Source: Candidatus Acidulidesulfobacter diazotrophicus
GTDB lineage: Bacteria; SZUA-79; Acidulodesulfobacterales; Acidulodesulfobacteraceae
Length of the DNA stretch: 64,000 nucleotides
Direction of reading: 5' to 3'
Assembly (NCBI GenBank): GCA_004195025.1
Contig: SGBB01000008.1
Span: 1-64,000 of the forward strand
The notes under the pieces are model-generated. The model did not search any database and was not told the origin of the DNA. It saw only the letters and a program-made list of their open reading frames with translations. Positions 35,546 to 45,489 of this stretch are shown here, piece by piece. Position 1 is the first letter of the stretch, and every line of letters starts with the position of its first letter. The translations under genes were made by a program, and so were the position numbers.

Positions 35546-36758
35546 TAGAGCCCCCCTGCCATTGTTTTGCCTGATGGATAAAAGCTTCCAGTCTAAGCAT
35601 TAAATTTGTACTTTCTTGTCCGTCAAACCATAAATTTATCCATGGAAAATTATTTAAATCTTCTCTGAATTTTTTTGAAATAGCCTGCACTATTGATCCC
35701 GGCATACAATGAAAAGGGTGGATAGAAACAACCCCCGAATATCCTCTTTTTGCAAAATCTATAGACTCGCCTACCGTTAAAATAGCTTCCCCGCCTATTG
35801 CTATATCAATATATTTTTTGGCATATTCCAACACTTCTTTAATGTTTGTTTCTTTTTGATTTCTCAATAATTTACTAAAAGGTTTAAACATATTTGATTC
35901 ATCTTTCTTTTGATAATAATTTACAAGAAAACTCAAAAACATATCTTTAAATTTTTTGTTTTTATAGGCATCGGCAGTGTACTGGTAGGTTGTGAAAGTT
36001 ATCCATTTATATGTAGGAACAACTGCAACTTCAGCTCCCAGCGATTCAATTTTTTCTATTGTAAAATTATTAGTAAATTTATTAAGTCTTAAAAATATTT
36101 CTCCAACAATACCTATTATAGGTCTTTTCTCATCTTTTATAGGAATTGATTCAAATTTTTTAGCGCATACTTCCATTGCGTCATAAATTTCTTTTCCTTT
36201 TTCAATTGTATCTACTATAATATCTCTGCATTGTCTGTAAACAATTTCTGTTTCGCCTTTATTTATTTCATACGGTCTTACTCTATACAATGCTTTTTCT
36301 AAAGTATCCACGGCTAAACAACCTTGCCATGCCGTTCTTCTGAATAAAGTTGCTTTATCGCCGACAAAATCGGTATATGATTTACCTGCGCTTGGAACTA
36401 AAAATTCAACTTCATTGTAACCCATATTATCTAGCACAAGTTCATGCAACCTGTTGTATTGTCCAAACTTACACGGACCAGGGGACGTCGGCATAAAAAA
36501 AGCCGAACTTTTAGGGTCAAATCCCGGTTTTTCAATAACTTTTATTATATCGCCGGTAGTAACAAAACACGGCATACATTCATTGCCGTTCGTATATTTT
36601 AAACCGTAGCCGATAGTGGAATTGTCAGGCGCTTCCATAACTTCTGAATCTACGCCGCATCTCTTAAAAGCGGCGCTTAATGCATAAGCAGCGTCGGACA
36701 TATATGGAATATAAACTTTTTTATCAAATACCGAAGTATTAGTATGATGCATATTCAA
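35520..36758 (-). CDS. 2-hydroxyacyl-CoA dehydratase/activase-related Fe-S protein (DUF2229-like)
   Basis: 412 residues. The N-terminal part has VYIPYMSDAAYALSAAFKRCG, NGNECMPCFVTTGD and SPGPCKFGQYN, with cysteines spaced like those of the HgdB/BcrB and DUF2229 proteins that bind a [4Fe-4S] cluster. Later segments include IIGIVGEIFLRLN and GEAILTVGES, then GVVSIHPFHCMPGS. In complete systems an activase with an ATP domain accompanies it; none is in the window. Function is therefore unassigned. Overlaps the htrA start by 26 bases. Confidence 0.75.
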   Translation of the reverse strand: MNMHHTNTSVFDKKVYIPYMSDAAYALSAAFKRCGVDSEVMEAPDNSTIGYGLKYTNGNECMPCFVTTGDIIKVIEKPGFDPKSSAFFMPTSPGPCKFGQYNRLHELVLDNMGYNEVEFLVPSAGKSYTDFVGDKATLFRRTAWQGCLAVDTLEKALYRVRPYEINKGETEIVYRQCRDIIVDTIEKGKEIYDAMEVCAKKFESIPIKDEKRPIIGIVGEIFLRLNKFTNNFTIEKIESLGAEVAVVPTYKWITFTTYQYTADAYKNKKFKDMFLSFLVNYYQKKDESNMFKPFSKLLRNQKETNIKEVLEYAKKYIDIAIGGEAILTVGESIDFAKRGYSGVVSIHPFHCMPGSIVQAISKKFREDLNNFPWINLWFDGQESTNLMLRLEAFIHQAKQWQGGSNVFSEEAA

Positions 36759-37180
36759 AAACCTCTATAAAATTATATTATTCTTATTATTTTATTAAAT
36801 TATTGTTAATTAATTTGTAATAATAAATTAATTAACAATATATAAATTTAAACAAATTGGTACTTTATCTATATATACTATATCTTATCTATAATGTCAA
36901 ATTTAAAATAATAATAATTATCTTTTAATATTTATTATTAATATTTTATTAACTATTGTTATCTTCTTCAAATTATTATATATAATTTTAAAATTTTAAA
37001 AATTATTTTTTTAAGATATAATAAATACTGCTATAACTTGAAAATTTATACTAATTACCAATTATTTGTCTAAGTTTTTCTAAGTTATTTAATTTAACCC
37101 AAATTTATCACTTATTTTTTAATATTTTCTTAATATAAGGTGTTTGATAAATTATTTTGTAGTTCGATAAAAAATTATAA
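36759..37180. other. 422-bp divergent intergenic region, extremely A/T-rich
   Basis: No credible gene. Nearly all A and T. It is the promoter region for the leftward dehydratase-like/htrA genes and the rightward lipid kinase. It contains the 40-bp palindrome at 36801-36840. Confidence 0.6.
36801..36840. repeat. 40-bp A/T palindrome with 16-bp arms
   Basis: TATTGTTAATTAATTT (36801-36816), 8-base loop, exact inverse complement at 36825-36840. It lies about 45 bases upstream of the leftward dehydratase-like gene. It could be an operator or an intrinsic cruciform; no C-G content to speak of, so a role as terminator is unlikely. Confidence 0.7.
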
Positions 37181-38278
37181 ATGAAATTTAAAAATATTAT
37201 TATACTATACAATCCTCTTTCAGGGAGATTTTCATTAAAAAAACTAAGTTTTATTCAATATTATTTAAATAATCTGAATATAGAAACGACAACATTTAAT
37301 CTTATTAATAATGATTTTTATGATAAATTAAATAATTCCCGCAATGATTTTTTATCTTCATATGATGCCGTATTTGTCGCCGGAGGAGACGGCACCCTTA
37401 ATCATGTAATTAATAAATTAATTTTTACCGATATTCCTATTGCACATTTGCCTATGGGAACAGTTAATCTGTTTGCCATAGAAAATAAAACACCGTTTAA
37501 TATTAAAAAAGCTTTATATGCCATTATAAATACATATCAGCCTGTTAAAATAAATATAGGGAAAATAAATAATAGATTTTTTTTAATTATGGCAGGGATA
37601 GGTTTTGATGCTTACGTAGTAAAAAATTTTGAGGAAGAAATGCATCAATTTCATAATAAATTTAATAAAATAAACAATATGTTAAAATATTTAAAATATG
37701 CCCGGAGCGTTATACATATTTTAAAAGAATATGAATTTATTGATATTTCTGTTGATATTTTTAATGAAAAAAATCAAATTTTAGAAAGTACTCCGTTTTA
37801 TAAAAATATTTCTTCTTTAGATCCTGTAAATAAAGCGGCCCAAGGAAATCGGCATCTGGAAAAATCTCTTACCAATAATAGTAATAGCAATGAACCGTCT
37901 TTATATAACAGAAATATAATTGCGAGGCAGGTTATAGTTTCTAATCTTAAATATTACGGCGGACCGTTTAAATTATTTCCCAACAGCTCTTGTTTTGATG
38001 ATAATCTTAACATTAGAGTTATTAGAAACGTAAATAATCGCTTTAATGCATTATTGTGTATAATTAAATCTATATTGTTCCACAAAAAATATATAAAAAA
38101 TGCCGATTATTATTTTAAAGCTAAAAAAATTAAAGTAAGCGCTTCGGACGAAAACAATAACAGCATAATATATTGCCAGTGCGACGGTGAATTTATCGGA
38201 ACTTTGCCTGTTGAAATTGAAAAAGTTAAGAATGCAATCACATTGCTTGTATCTCCAGATAGCGAAATTATGATATAA
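37181..38278 (+). CDS. Diacylglycerol kinase family lipid kinase
   Basis: 365 residues. Catalytic-domain signatures IIILYNPLSG at the N-terminus, FVAGGDGTLNHVINK near residue 66 and HLPMGTVNLFA near 88 define the DAGK/YegS family. The C-terminal domain has FIDISVDIF, ARQVIVSNLKYYGG and CQCDGEF. The enzyme phosphorylates diacylglycerol or a related lipid at the membrane. An Asn/Ser-rich stretch (about residues 215-245) interrupts the domain and looks like a local expansion. Confidence 0.87.
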   Translation: MKFKNIIILYNPLSGRFSLKKLSFIQYYLNNLNIETTTFNLINNDFYDKLNNSRNDFLSSYDAVFVAGGDGTLNHVINKLIFTDIPIAHLPMGTVNLFAIENKTPFNIKKALYAIINTYQPVKINIGKINNRFFLIMAGIGFDAYVVKNFEEEMHQFHNKFNKINNMLKYLKYARSVIHILKEYEFIDISVDIFNEKNQILESTPFYKNISSLDPVNKAAQGNRHLEKSLTNNSNSNEPSLYNRNIIARQVIVSNLKYYGGPFKLFPNSSCFDDNLNIRVIRNVNNRFNALLCIIKSILFHKKYIKNADYYFKAKKIKVSASDENNNSIIYCQCDGEFIGTLPVEIEKVKNAITLLVSPDSEIMI

Positions 38279-38539
38279 TTATACATGCGCTAAAATGTGT
38301 AGGGATTGGCAGCTAGGCATTCTGATAATGAAATTACGATATGGCAATTGAGCTTATACTTATTGTTTTATTATATTTCAAATGGTCTTTTTTATCTACC
38401 TGCCTCGCAAGACCTCTTTCTTTAGTAGGTAGAGGATGTAAGGGGCGTATCTTGCTGTTCTATATACTGTTTAATCTGTTAAAAAATCAATATAATATAA
38501 ATAATTAATTCTCAAATATAAAAATTAAATTAAGCAAAA

Positions 38540-39919
38540 ATGGAAAAAAATATTGTATGCGCCGAATTTAAAAATCTGCTCGGAAAGGATCGCGTGCTCT
38601 CCGACAAAGAAGAACTTTTATGCTATTCGTATGATGCTGCAATAAAAGAATCTATGCCTGATTTTGTTGTATTTCCGCTAAATGCAATAGAGATATCCGC
38701 TATTGTAAAAATATGCAAAAAACATAATATTCCTATAACAGGAAGAGGAGCCGGCAGCGGATTTTCAGGCGGAAGCGTCCCGATAAAAGGCGGAACGGTT
38801 GTTTCATTTGCAAAAATGAACAATGTTTTAGAATTAGACGAAGAAAATATGTTTGTAACAGTTGAGCCAGGCATTATTAACGGCGATTTAAAAAATTACC
38901 TTGATGAAAAAGGGTATTTTTATCCTCCGGATCCTGCGAGCTTTGAATTTTGTACCATAGGCGGCAATGTCGCCGAGTGCGCCGGCGGACCTAAAGCCGT
39001 TAAATATGGGGTAACCAAAAATTATGTATATAAACTTGAAGTTATCACCGGCGATGGAGAAATTATTAATACCGGTTCTAAAGCAATAAAAGATGTTGCA
39101 GGATATAATTTAACACAGCTGTTAGTCGGTTCGGAAGGCACTTTAGGGCTTTTTTCAAAAATAACTCTAAAATTTTTATCTAAACCGGCTTATTCTAATC
39201 TTCTGATTGTATCTTTTGACGATGTAAATAATGGTTTTACCGCTGCGTTAACTCTGCTAAAACTTAACAATAGACCGTCAATGCTTGAATTTATGGATAA
39301 TTCATCAATTAACGCGGTTAAAAATTATTTTAAAAGCAGCCTGCTGGATATTAAAGGCGATTTTTTATTTATTATTGAAGCCGACGGAACTCTAGAAGAA
39401 GTTAATTCTTCTATTAATTTATATAAAGATATACTTAATAAATTCTCTCCTATTTTACTTTTTGCTGCAGGTAATGACGCCGAAAGATCTGAAATAATGA
39501 ATGCAAGAAAAGCTATTTCTCCTTCGTTAAGAACATTTGGAGATTTAAAAATAAATAATGACATTGCAGTACCTATAAATAAGATAATTGAAATATTAAC
39601 GGCTATTAAAAATATATCGGATAAATATAAAGTTCCTATTATTAATTTTGGACATTTTGGAGACGGCAATATTCATGTTAATATAATGTTAAATAAAAGC
39701 GATTCGGAGATGGTTGACCGCGGCGAAGAGGCTAAATACGAAGTTATCAAAAAAACCATTGAATTGGGCGGAACTATATCAGGTGAACATGGAATAGGCA
39801 TTATAAAAAAAGAATTTATGAAATTAAAATTTGACGATTATTATATAAATTTAATGCGAAATATTAAAAAATCATTTGACCCTGATAACATTTTGAATCC
39901 CGGAAAAATATTCGATTAA
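38540..39919 (+). CDS. FAD-linked oxidase, GlcD-like (glycolate/D-lactate dehydrogenase subunit)
   Basis: 459 residues. FAD-binding PCMH-type domain with ITGRGAGSGFSGGSVP, EFCTIGGNVAECAGG and QLLVGSEGTLG, and the C-terminal oxidase domain with FGHFGDGNIHVNIM and SGEHGIGIIKKEFM. These define the GlcD/D-lactate dehydrogenase family, oxidising 2-hydroxyacids. An iron-sulfur partner (GlcF-like) follows about 200 bases downstream on the same strand, consistent with a membrane-associated dehydrogenase. The substrate (glycolate or D-lactate) cannot be decided from sequence. Confidence 0.9.
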   Translation: MEKNIVCAEFKNLLGKDRVLSDKEELLCYSYDAAIKESMPDFVVFPLNAIEISAIVKICKKHNIPITGRGAGSGFSGGSVPIKGGTVVSFAKMNNVLELDEENMFVTVEPGIINGDLKNYLDEKGYFYPPDPASFEFCTIGGNVAECAGGPKAVKYGVTKNYVYKLEVITGDGEIINTGSKAIKDVAGYNLTQLLVGSEGTLGLFSKITLKFLSKPAYSNLLIVSFDDVNNGFTAALTLLKLNNRPSMLEFMDNSSINAVKNYFKSSLLDIKGDFLFIIEADGTLEEVNSSINLYKDILNKFSPILLFAAGNDAERSEIMNARKAISPSLRTFGDLKINNDIAVPINKIIEILTAIKNISDKYKVPIINFGHFGDGNIHVNIMLNKSDSEMVDRGEEAKYEVIKKTIELGGTISGEHGIGIIKKEFMKLKFDDYYINLMRNIKKSFDPDNILNPGKIFD

Positions 39920-40015
39920 AAATTATTGACATTCATAAATAATATAGAAGTATTGTTTAAAATAATATTGATTAATTTGTTTTATACACATTATTAACAT
40001 TTACAAAAAGAATTA

Positions 40016-40050
40016 ATACTATATAGTATATACTATATGCTATATAGTAT
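40016..40050. repeat. A/T inverted repeat between glcD-like and glcF-like genes
   Basis: ATACTATATAG (40016-40026) and its inverse complement CTATATAGTAT (40040-40050), with 13 bases between. The spacer repeats the same TATACTATAT theme. Possible attenuator or simple low-complexity DNA. Confidence 0.45.
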
Positions 40051-40127
40051 AAAAAATATCTAACAATAATAAATTATATATTTAATATATATATTAAAAA
40101 AATTTACTAAACAATAAAAATAATAAA

Positions 40128-41624
40128 TTGGAAAATATTTTAAATACTTCACTAAAAAGTTATGAAAATTGTGTAAAGTGCGGCAAATGCCTTCCTGCGT
40201 GTCCCTCTTATAATTTTAATTTTAATGAATTTTTCAGTCCGAGAGGGAGGATTCGTTTAATTGCATCTGAAATAAAAGACGAATTGCCTCTAAAAATATC
40301 TAAATTTGAAAAATCTATGTCTGCCTGCCTTCTTTGCGGCAGATGCACAGATATTTGTCCTAACGGCGTAAAAACCGGACCTTTAGTGATTGAAGAAAAA
40401 TTTAAATTAAATAAATTAAAAACCGATAAATTTTCTATTGATAATTTTGTCCTTAAAGCTCTTAAAGGAAACAGTAAATTTTTATTTTCGGCAGGATTAA
40501 GATTTTCAAATATTTTAAAATTTAATAATTTAAATATTCCAAAACCTTCAGGAAAATCTTTTATTTTACATAATGATCTGAATTTTTCCGTAAGAAATAA
40601 TATTACTAAAAACAATTCAGAAGATTGTTATGAAAATATAAGTATCAAAAAAAATAGTTATAATATTAATGAAGAAAAGACAAATGAAAATGATGAAAAT
40701 TACACGGATATTAATAATCAAATCACATCTGCTAAGCCCCAAATTAAAGAAGAAATTAGCAAAAATAATTTAATAAAAGTAGGATATTTTAGCGGATGCG
40801 TATTTAATAATATTTATCCTGAAATATCCAAAAGCACCGTTAGCGCCTTAAATAAAAACAATATATCCGTTTTTGTTCCTTCTTCTCAGTCATGCTGCGG
40901 TTTACCTCATATTTCAAGCGGAGATATAAATTCATTTAAAAAGCTTGCGATAAACAACGCTTTAAGTTTTAAAAACAAAAAATTAGATTATATAATTACG
41001 TCATGCGCTTCATGCTCATTTTCAATTAATAAATTATATCCTCTATATTTTTGCGCTGAAGAAAAAAATGAAGCTAAAGAAAAAGATAGGCTGGAAATTC
41101 TTAATTTTTCAAAAAAATTAATTGACATATGGAATTTTTTTAATATTCTTAAGAAAAAAGGCATAAAGATTAAACAGGGGAATTTAGACAAAAAATTGGA
41201 TGTTGTTTTTCATATACCGTGCCATCTAAAAAACTCGGCGGATTTTATTCCGTTTTCTAAAAACGAACAATTAATCGGCGAAGCCGGCAGTATTATAGAT
41301 AATATAAACGGGCTAAATTTAAAGCCTCTAAAACATAATTACTGCTGTGGAAACGGCGGTATGTTTAATATCAGGCATTATTCAATGTCGAAAGAAATTA
41401 CCAAAAAAAAATTCAGCGAAATTAAAGAGGCTATTAAAGAAACTGATAAAAACAAAGAAACTACTAAAGAAACTACTAATCAAGAAACTGCTGCTCAAGT
41501 TATATTAACTTCTTGCTCGGGATGCATATTATCTTTAAAAGACCAAAAAAATATTTTAGAAAATGATAAAAAAATACCCGTCAAACATTTGATTGAAATT
41601 TATGATAAAAGCATAAAGTACTGA
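40128..41624 (+). CDS. Iron-sulfur oxidoreductase, GlcF-like
   Basis: 498 residues. Two ferredoxin motifs CVKCGKCLPACP and CLLCGRCTDICP near the N-terminus, then two CCG-type domains (SCCGLPHISSG; YCCGNGGMF). It transfers electrons from the GlcD-like flavoprotein toward the respiratory chain. Start is TTG at 40128 with no clear ribosome site; the first cysteine motif is only 16 residues in, so no later start is plausible. A hydrophilic Asn/Lys/Glu-rich linker of about 50 residues (DNA 40600-40760) and a second Thr/Lys/Glu repeat near the end are non-conserved. Confidence 0.87.
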   Translation: MENILNTSLKSYENCVKCGKCLPACPSYNFNFNEFFSPRGRIRLIASEIKDELPLKISKFEKSMSACLLCGRCTDICPNGVKTGPLVIEEKFKLNKLKTDKFSIDNFVLKALKGNSKFLFSAGLRFSNILKFNNLNIPKPSGKSFILHNDLNFSVRNNITKNNSEDCYENISIKKNSYNINEEKTNENDENYTDINNQITSAKPQIKEEISKNNLIKVGYFSGCVFNNIYPEISKSTVSALNKNNISVFVPSSQSCCGLPHISSGDINSFKKLAINNALSFKNKKLDYIITSCASCSFSINKLYPLYFCAEEKNEAKEKDRLEILNFSKKLIDIWNFFNILKKKGIKIKQGNLDKKLDVVFHIPCHLKNSADFIPFSKNEQLIGEAGSIIDNINGLNLKPLKHNYCCGNGGMFNIRHYSMSKEITKKKFSEIKEAIKETDKNKETTKETTNQETAAQVILTSCSGCILSLKDQKNILENDKKIPVKHLIEIYDKSIKY

Positions 41625-41822
41625 ACCTCCCGCCTAATTCGAAATTTTCTATTATGCACGGAGTTGATGTGGTTAAAAGCATAAAGCGATCGTTGATATA
41701 TTACTTATTGCTAATAAGAATATAAATAAAGCAATAGCTTTTCTTGCAGGCATACGCGAAGCGCGAATTGTATGAGGATAATAAAATAAAGATTAATTAT
41801 TTATATAATATATAATATTATT

Positions 41823-43076
41823 TTATTTATAAAATCCTTCGTAAAGCGGAAACCTTTCACATAAATTTCTTACTTCATTTTTTATATTTTGTTTAATAGC
41901 ATTATCGCAGGGATTTGATAGTATTTCAGAAATAAGTTCTCCTATTTTTACCATTTCCCTTTCTTTCATACCTCTTGTGGTAACTGCCGGAGTACCTATT
42001 CTAATGCCGCTTGTAACAAAAGGCGTTCTTTCATCAAAAGGAATTTTATTTTTATTAACCGTTATACCTACTTCATCTAATAAAGTTTCTGCCTCTTTCC
42101 CCGTCATTTCAGATTTTCTGAAATCAACTAACATTAAATGGTTATCAGTTCCGCCTGAAATTAAATTAAAGCCGCTATTTTTAAGTGTATCGGCAAGAGC
42201 AGCCGCATTAAATACAATTTGCCTTTGATATTCTTTAAATTCATCCGAAAGAGCTTCTTTAAAGCAAACGGCTTTAGCTGCTATAACATGCTCAAGCGGA
42301 CCGCCTTGAATTCCGGGAAATATTGCAGAATTAAGCTGTTTTCCGTATTTTTCTTTTGCAAGTATTATGCCGCCTCTCGGTCCTCTTAAAGTTTTATGGG
42401 TCGTTGAGGTTACAAAATCGGCATAAGGCACAGGATTCGGATGGAGTTCAGCCGCGACAAGACCCGCAATGTGAGCCATGTCAACCATAAGGTATGCGCC
42501 AGTTTCATCTGCAATTTCTCTAAATTTTTCAAAATCTATTATCCTTGGATAAGCGCTTGCACCTGCAATTATCATCTTAGGCGAGCATGATTTTGCAATT
42601 TTTCTTAGTTCATCATAGTCTATTGTTTCAGTTTCTTTATTTACTCCATAAGAAACGACTTTATAATATTTTCCTGAAAAATTAACATGGCTTCCATGAG
42701 TTAAATGTCCTCCCTGAGATAAGTCCATACCTATAACCGTATCTCCGGGGTTTAAAAATGCATAAAAAATTGCCATATTGGCCTGAGAGCCTGAATGAGG
42801 CTGCACATTTGCATATTCGGCATTAAATATTTTTTTCAATCTGTCTATAGCTAACTGTTCTATGCTATCCACATTGGCACAGCCTCCGTAATATCTTTTG
42901 CCGGGGTATCCTTCCGCATATTTGTTTGTTAAAATAGAACCCTGGGCATCCATAACGGCTTTTGACACAAAATTTTCCGATGCAATAAGCTCAATTGAAT
43001 TTTGCTGCCTTTTTAGTTCGCTCTGTAAAAAGCCGTAAACTTCCACATCGTAACTCTTTAAATTTTGTTCATTCAA
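41823..43076 (-). CDS. glyA: Serine hydroxymethyltransferase
   Basis: 417 residues, standard length. PLP-enzyme signatures [22 protein letters not shown], the PLP lysine in [14 protein letters not shown] and HSGSQANMA are intact. It interconverts serine and glycine with transfer of a C1 unit to tetrahydrofolate, connecting with the metV/metF C1 genes elsewhere in the window. It follows rpiB in the run downstream of the fatty acid genes. Confidence 0.97.
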   Translation of the reverse strand: MNEQNLKSYDVEVYGFLQSELKRQQNSIELIASENFVSKAVMDAQGSILTNKYAEGYPGKRYYGGCANVDSIEQLAIDRLKKIFNAEYANVQPHSGSQANMAIFYAFLNPGDTVIGMDLSQGGHLTHGSHVNFSGKYYKVVSYGVNKETETIDYDELRKIAKSCSPKMIIAGASAYPRIIDFEKFREIADETGAYLMVDMAHIAGLVAAELHPNPVPYADFVTSTTHKTLRGPRGGIILAKEKYGKQLNSAIFPGIQGGPLEHVIAAKAVCFKEALSDEFKEYQRQIVFNAAALADTLKNSGFNLISGGTDNHLMLVDFRKSEMTGKEAETLLDEVGITVNKNKIPFDERTPFVTSGIRIGTPAVTTRGMKEREMVKIGELISEILSNPCDNAIKQNIKNEVRNLCERFPLYEGFYK

Positions 43077-43109
43077 TTTTATTCACCTGTAATTTATATT
43101 AATTAATAT

Positions 43110-43547
43110 TTACTCTATATTATGAATTTTATCTATTCTATTTTGATGCCTGCCGTCCTCAAATTCGGCATTTAAAAATTTAGTCAAATATCTATCTACT
43201 TCAAGAGGGGTCATCGTTCTTCCGCCAAATGTTATTACATTTGCATTATTATGCTTTTTTGCAACTTCTGCAGTATATTCATCGTAAATCAGCGCAGCTC
43301 TTACGCCTTTAACTTTATTGGCGGCAATTGACATTCCTATTCCTGTTCCGCATACCAAAATGCCGATAGAATTATTGTCCTTAACGGTTTCTTTTGCAAC
43401 TTCCAATGCATAATCCGGATAATCAACACTCTTAGAAGCCGAATCTGTGCCCAAGTCAATGAACTCTAATTTTTTTTCCGTAAGATAATTTTTTATTGCT
43501 TCTTTTAAATCAAAACCGGCATGATCTGAACCTACAAAGACTTTCAT
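43110..43547 (-). CDS. rpiB: Ribose-5-phosphate isomerase B
   Basis: 145 residues from the ATG at 43547 (MKVFVGSDHAGFDLK). A frame begins 12 codons earlier, but the internal ATG has an AAGGAAAA ribosome site at proper spacing and matches the family's N-terminus, so it is preferred; the gene then no longer overlaps fabF. Active-site segments DYPDYA, GILVCGTGIGMSIAANK and NVITFGGRTM are intact. It interconverts ribose- and ribulose-5-phosphate. Confidence 0.93.
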   Translation of the reverse strand: MKVFVGSDHAGFDLKEAIKNYLTEKKLEFIDLGTDSASKSVDYPDYALEVAKETVKDNNSIGILVCGTGIGMSIAANKVKGVRAALIYDEYTAEVAKKHNNANVITFGGRTMTPLEVDRYLTKFLNAEFEDGRHQNRIDKIHNIE

Positions 43548-43567
43548 TATAATTTTCCTTTTATTTA

Positions 43568-44827
43568 TTATTTGCCTTCCCATTTTTTTAAAACCAATGT
43601 CGCATTAGTTCCGCCAAATCCAAAAGAATTTGATATTGCATATTTTACATCTGCTTTTCTCATAATATTCGGCACATAATCCAAATCGCATACTTCATCA
43701 GGTTCTTCAAAGTTAATGGTAGGCGGTATTATACCTGAATGTAAAGTCATTGCCGTTGCGACGGCTTCTATGCCTCCTGCTGCCCCTAACGCGTGGCCTA
43801 TCATGGACTTTATTGAACTGACCATAATCTTTTTACTATGTTCCTTAAAAAGCTGCTTAATAGCCTTGGTTTCGTTTAAATCGTTATAATATGTGGATGT
43901 ACCGTGAGCGTTAATATAATCTATATCTTCCGGATTAATACCTGCGTCCTCTATTGCATTTTTCATGCTGTAAAACGCTCCTTGCGCATCAGGATCAGGA
44001 GTAGACAAATGATAAGCATCTGAAGAAAATCCATAGCCCGCAACTTCCGCATAAATATTAGCGCCTCTGTTTAGCGCGCTGCTTAATTCTTCTAATATGA
44101 CTATACCTGAACCTTCGCTGACCACAAATCCGTCCCTATTTTTATCAAAAGGCCTGGAAGCCTTTTCCGGTTCGTCGTTTCTGGTAGATAATGCTTTCAT
44201 GGCATTAAAACCTGATATACAAAGAGGAGTTATAGTTGATTCCGCTCCTCCTGCTATCATAACATCGGCGTCTCCTCTTGCAATTATCCTATATGCATCT
44301 CCTATAGAGTTAGTACCCGTAGAACATGCCGAAACAGTACTTGCGTTAGGTCCTTTTGCGCCGGTCATAATAGAAACCTGTCCTGGCGCCAAATTTATTA
44401 ACAGCATAGGAATAAAAAACGGAGAAATTTTTTTAGGTCCGTTTTCTAATAAAAGCGTATGATATTTTTCAATGGTCATTAAACCGCCTATCCCTGCGCC
44501 AATCCATACCCCTACTTTGTGAGCATTAGAATCTTTAATTTTAAATTGAGATTCTTCGAATGCCATTTTTGAGCATGCAACCGCATAATGAATAAACCTG
44601 TCCATTTTCTTAACTTCTTTTTTATCCATAAAGTTCTCAGGGTTAAAACCTTTTACTTCTCCCGCAATTTTAGTTGTGTATTCAGAGGTGTCAAAAGCTG
44701 TAATTAATCCTATACCGCTTTTGCCGCTAATCATTCCTTCCCATGAAGTATTAAGGTCATTGCCTAAAGGAGAAATCATAGACAAACCAGTAATTACTAC
44801 TCTTCTATTGCAATTAATTTTCCCCAT
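43568..44827 (-). CDS. fabF: 3-oxoacyl-ACP synthase II
   Basis: 419 residues. Catalytic cysteine in NASTVSACSTGTNS, first His in NAHGTSTYYND and second His in MIGHALGAAGG, the Cys-His-His triad of KAS II. VVITGLSMISPLGND is the standard N-terminus. It elongates acyl-ACP with malonyl-ACP. Lies downstream of acpP with 179 bases between. Confidence 0.97.
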   Translation of the reverse strand: MGKINCNRRVVITGLSMISPLGNDLNTSWEGMISGKSGIGLITAFDTSEYTTKIAGEVKGFNPENFMDKKEVKKMDRFIHYAVACSKMAFEESQFKIKDSNAHKVGVWIGAGIGGLMTIEKYHTLLLENGPKKISPFFIPMLLINLAPGQVSIMTGAKGPNASTVSACSTGTNSIGDAYRIIARGDADVMIAGGAESTITPLCISGFNAMKALSTRNDEPEKASRPFDKNRDGFVVSEGSGIVILEELSSALNRGANIYAEVAGYGFSSDAYHLSTPDPDAQGAFYSMKNAIEDAGINPEDIDYINAHGTSTYYNDLNETKAIKQLFKEHSKKIMVSSIKSMIGHALGAAGGIEAVATAMTLHSGIIPPTINFEEPDEVCDLDYVPNIMRKADVKYAISNSFGFGGTNATLVLKKWEGK

Positions 44828-45006
44828 TGAAAAACACCTTTATAAATATTAAAAAAAACAATTAAGATAATTATCTGCTTAAGATATTAAATACATTATT
44901 TTTAAGCTATTAATATAATTTAATATATTATTTAATTATTTAATTTATACCTTAAAAAACTATCTTATTGTTCTAATAAATTAAAATTAAATTAAATTAA
45001 ATAATT

Positions 45007-45240
45007 TTATTTTGTATGTTCTTCTATATAAGATACCGCATCTTTTACAGTCTTAATATTTTCCGCATCTTCATCGGAAATCTCTATACCGAACTCTTCT
45101 TCAAATGCCATGACTAATTCAACGGTGTCCAAAGAATCTGCGCCTAAATCCTCTACGAAAGAAGCATCATCGGTTACATCGTCGGGAGTAACCCCGAGCT
45201 GCTCAACTATTATTTCTTTAACTTTTTCTTCAACTGACAT
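45007..45240 (-). CDS. acpP: Acyl carrier protein
   Basis: 77 residues, acidic. The phosphopantetheine serine is in [15 protein letters not shown]. Flanked by GGAGG-like ribosome site (GGGAGGTGAT) before the ATG. Between fabG and fabF as in the conserved bacterial fatty acid cluster. Confidence 0.98.
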   Translation of the reverse strand: MSVEEKVKEIIVEQLGVTPDDVTDDASFVEDLGADSLDTVELVMAFEEEFGIEISDEDAENIKTVKDAVSYIEEHTK

Positions 45241-45489
45241 TATATAATCACCTCCCTTATTTTTTTTTGTTAGAATATATCGTGTTATTTGATATATTCA
45301 TTTAATGTTAATAAATTAATTATTTATTTATTTATTATTAGATTGTGCCAAAAGTTTTATAATTACCTTATATTATTGTATCAATTTCATATATCTAAAA
45401 GAATTGATTTAACTGTTTCACAATTTAAATCTATATAATTATAATTAAAGATAATTAAATCATAATTAAAAGCTATCTAATTTTAAAAG

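Noticed and set aside
43110-43583. Longer rpiB start that overlaps fabF
   Set aside because: The extra 12 codons are not family-like, and a good ribosome site precedes the internal ATG at 43547.
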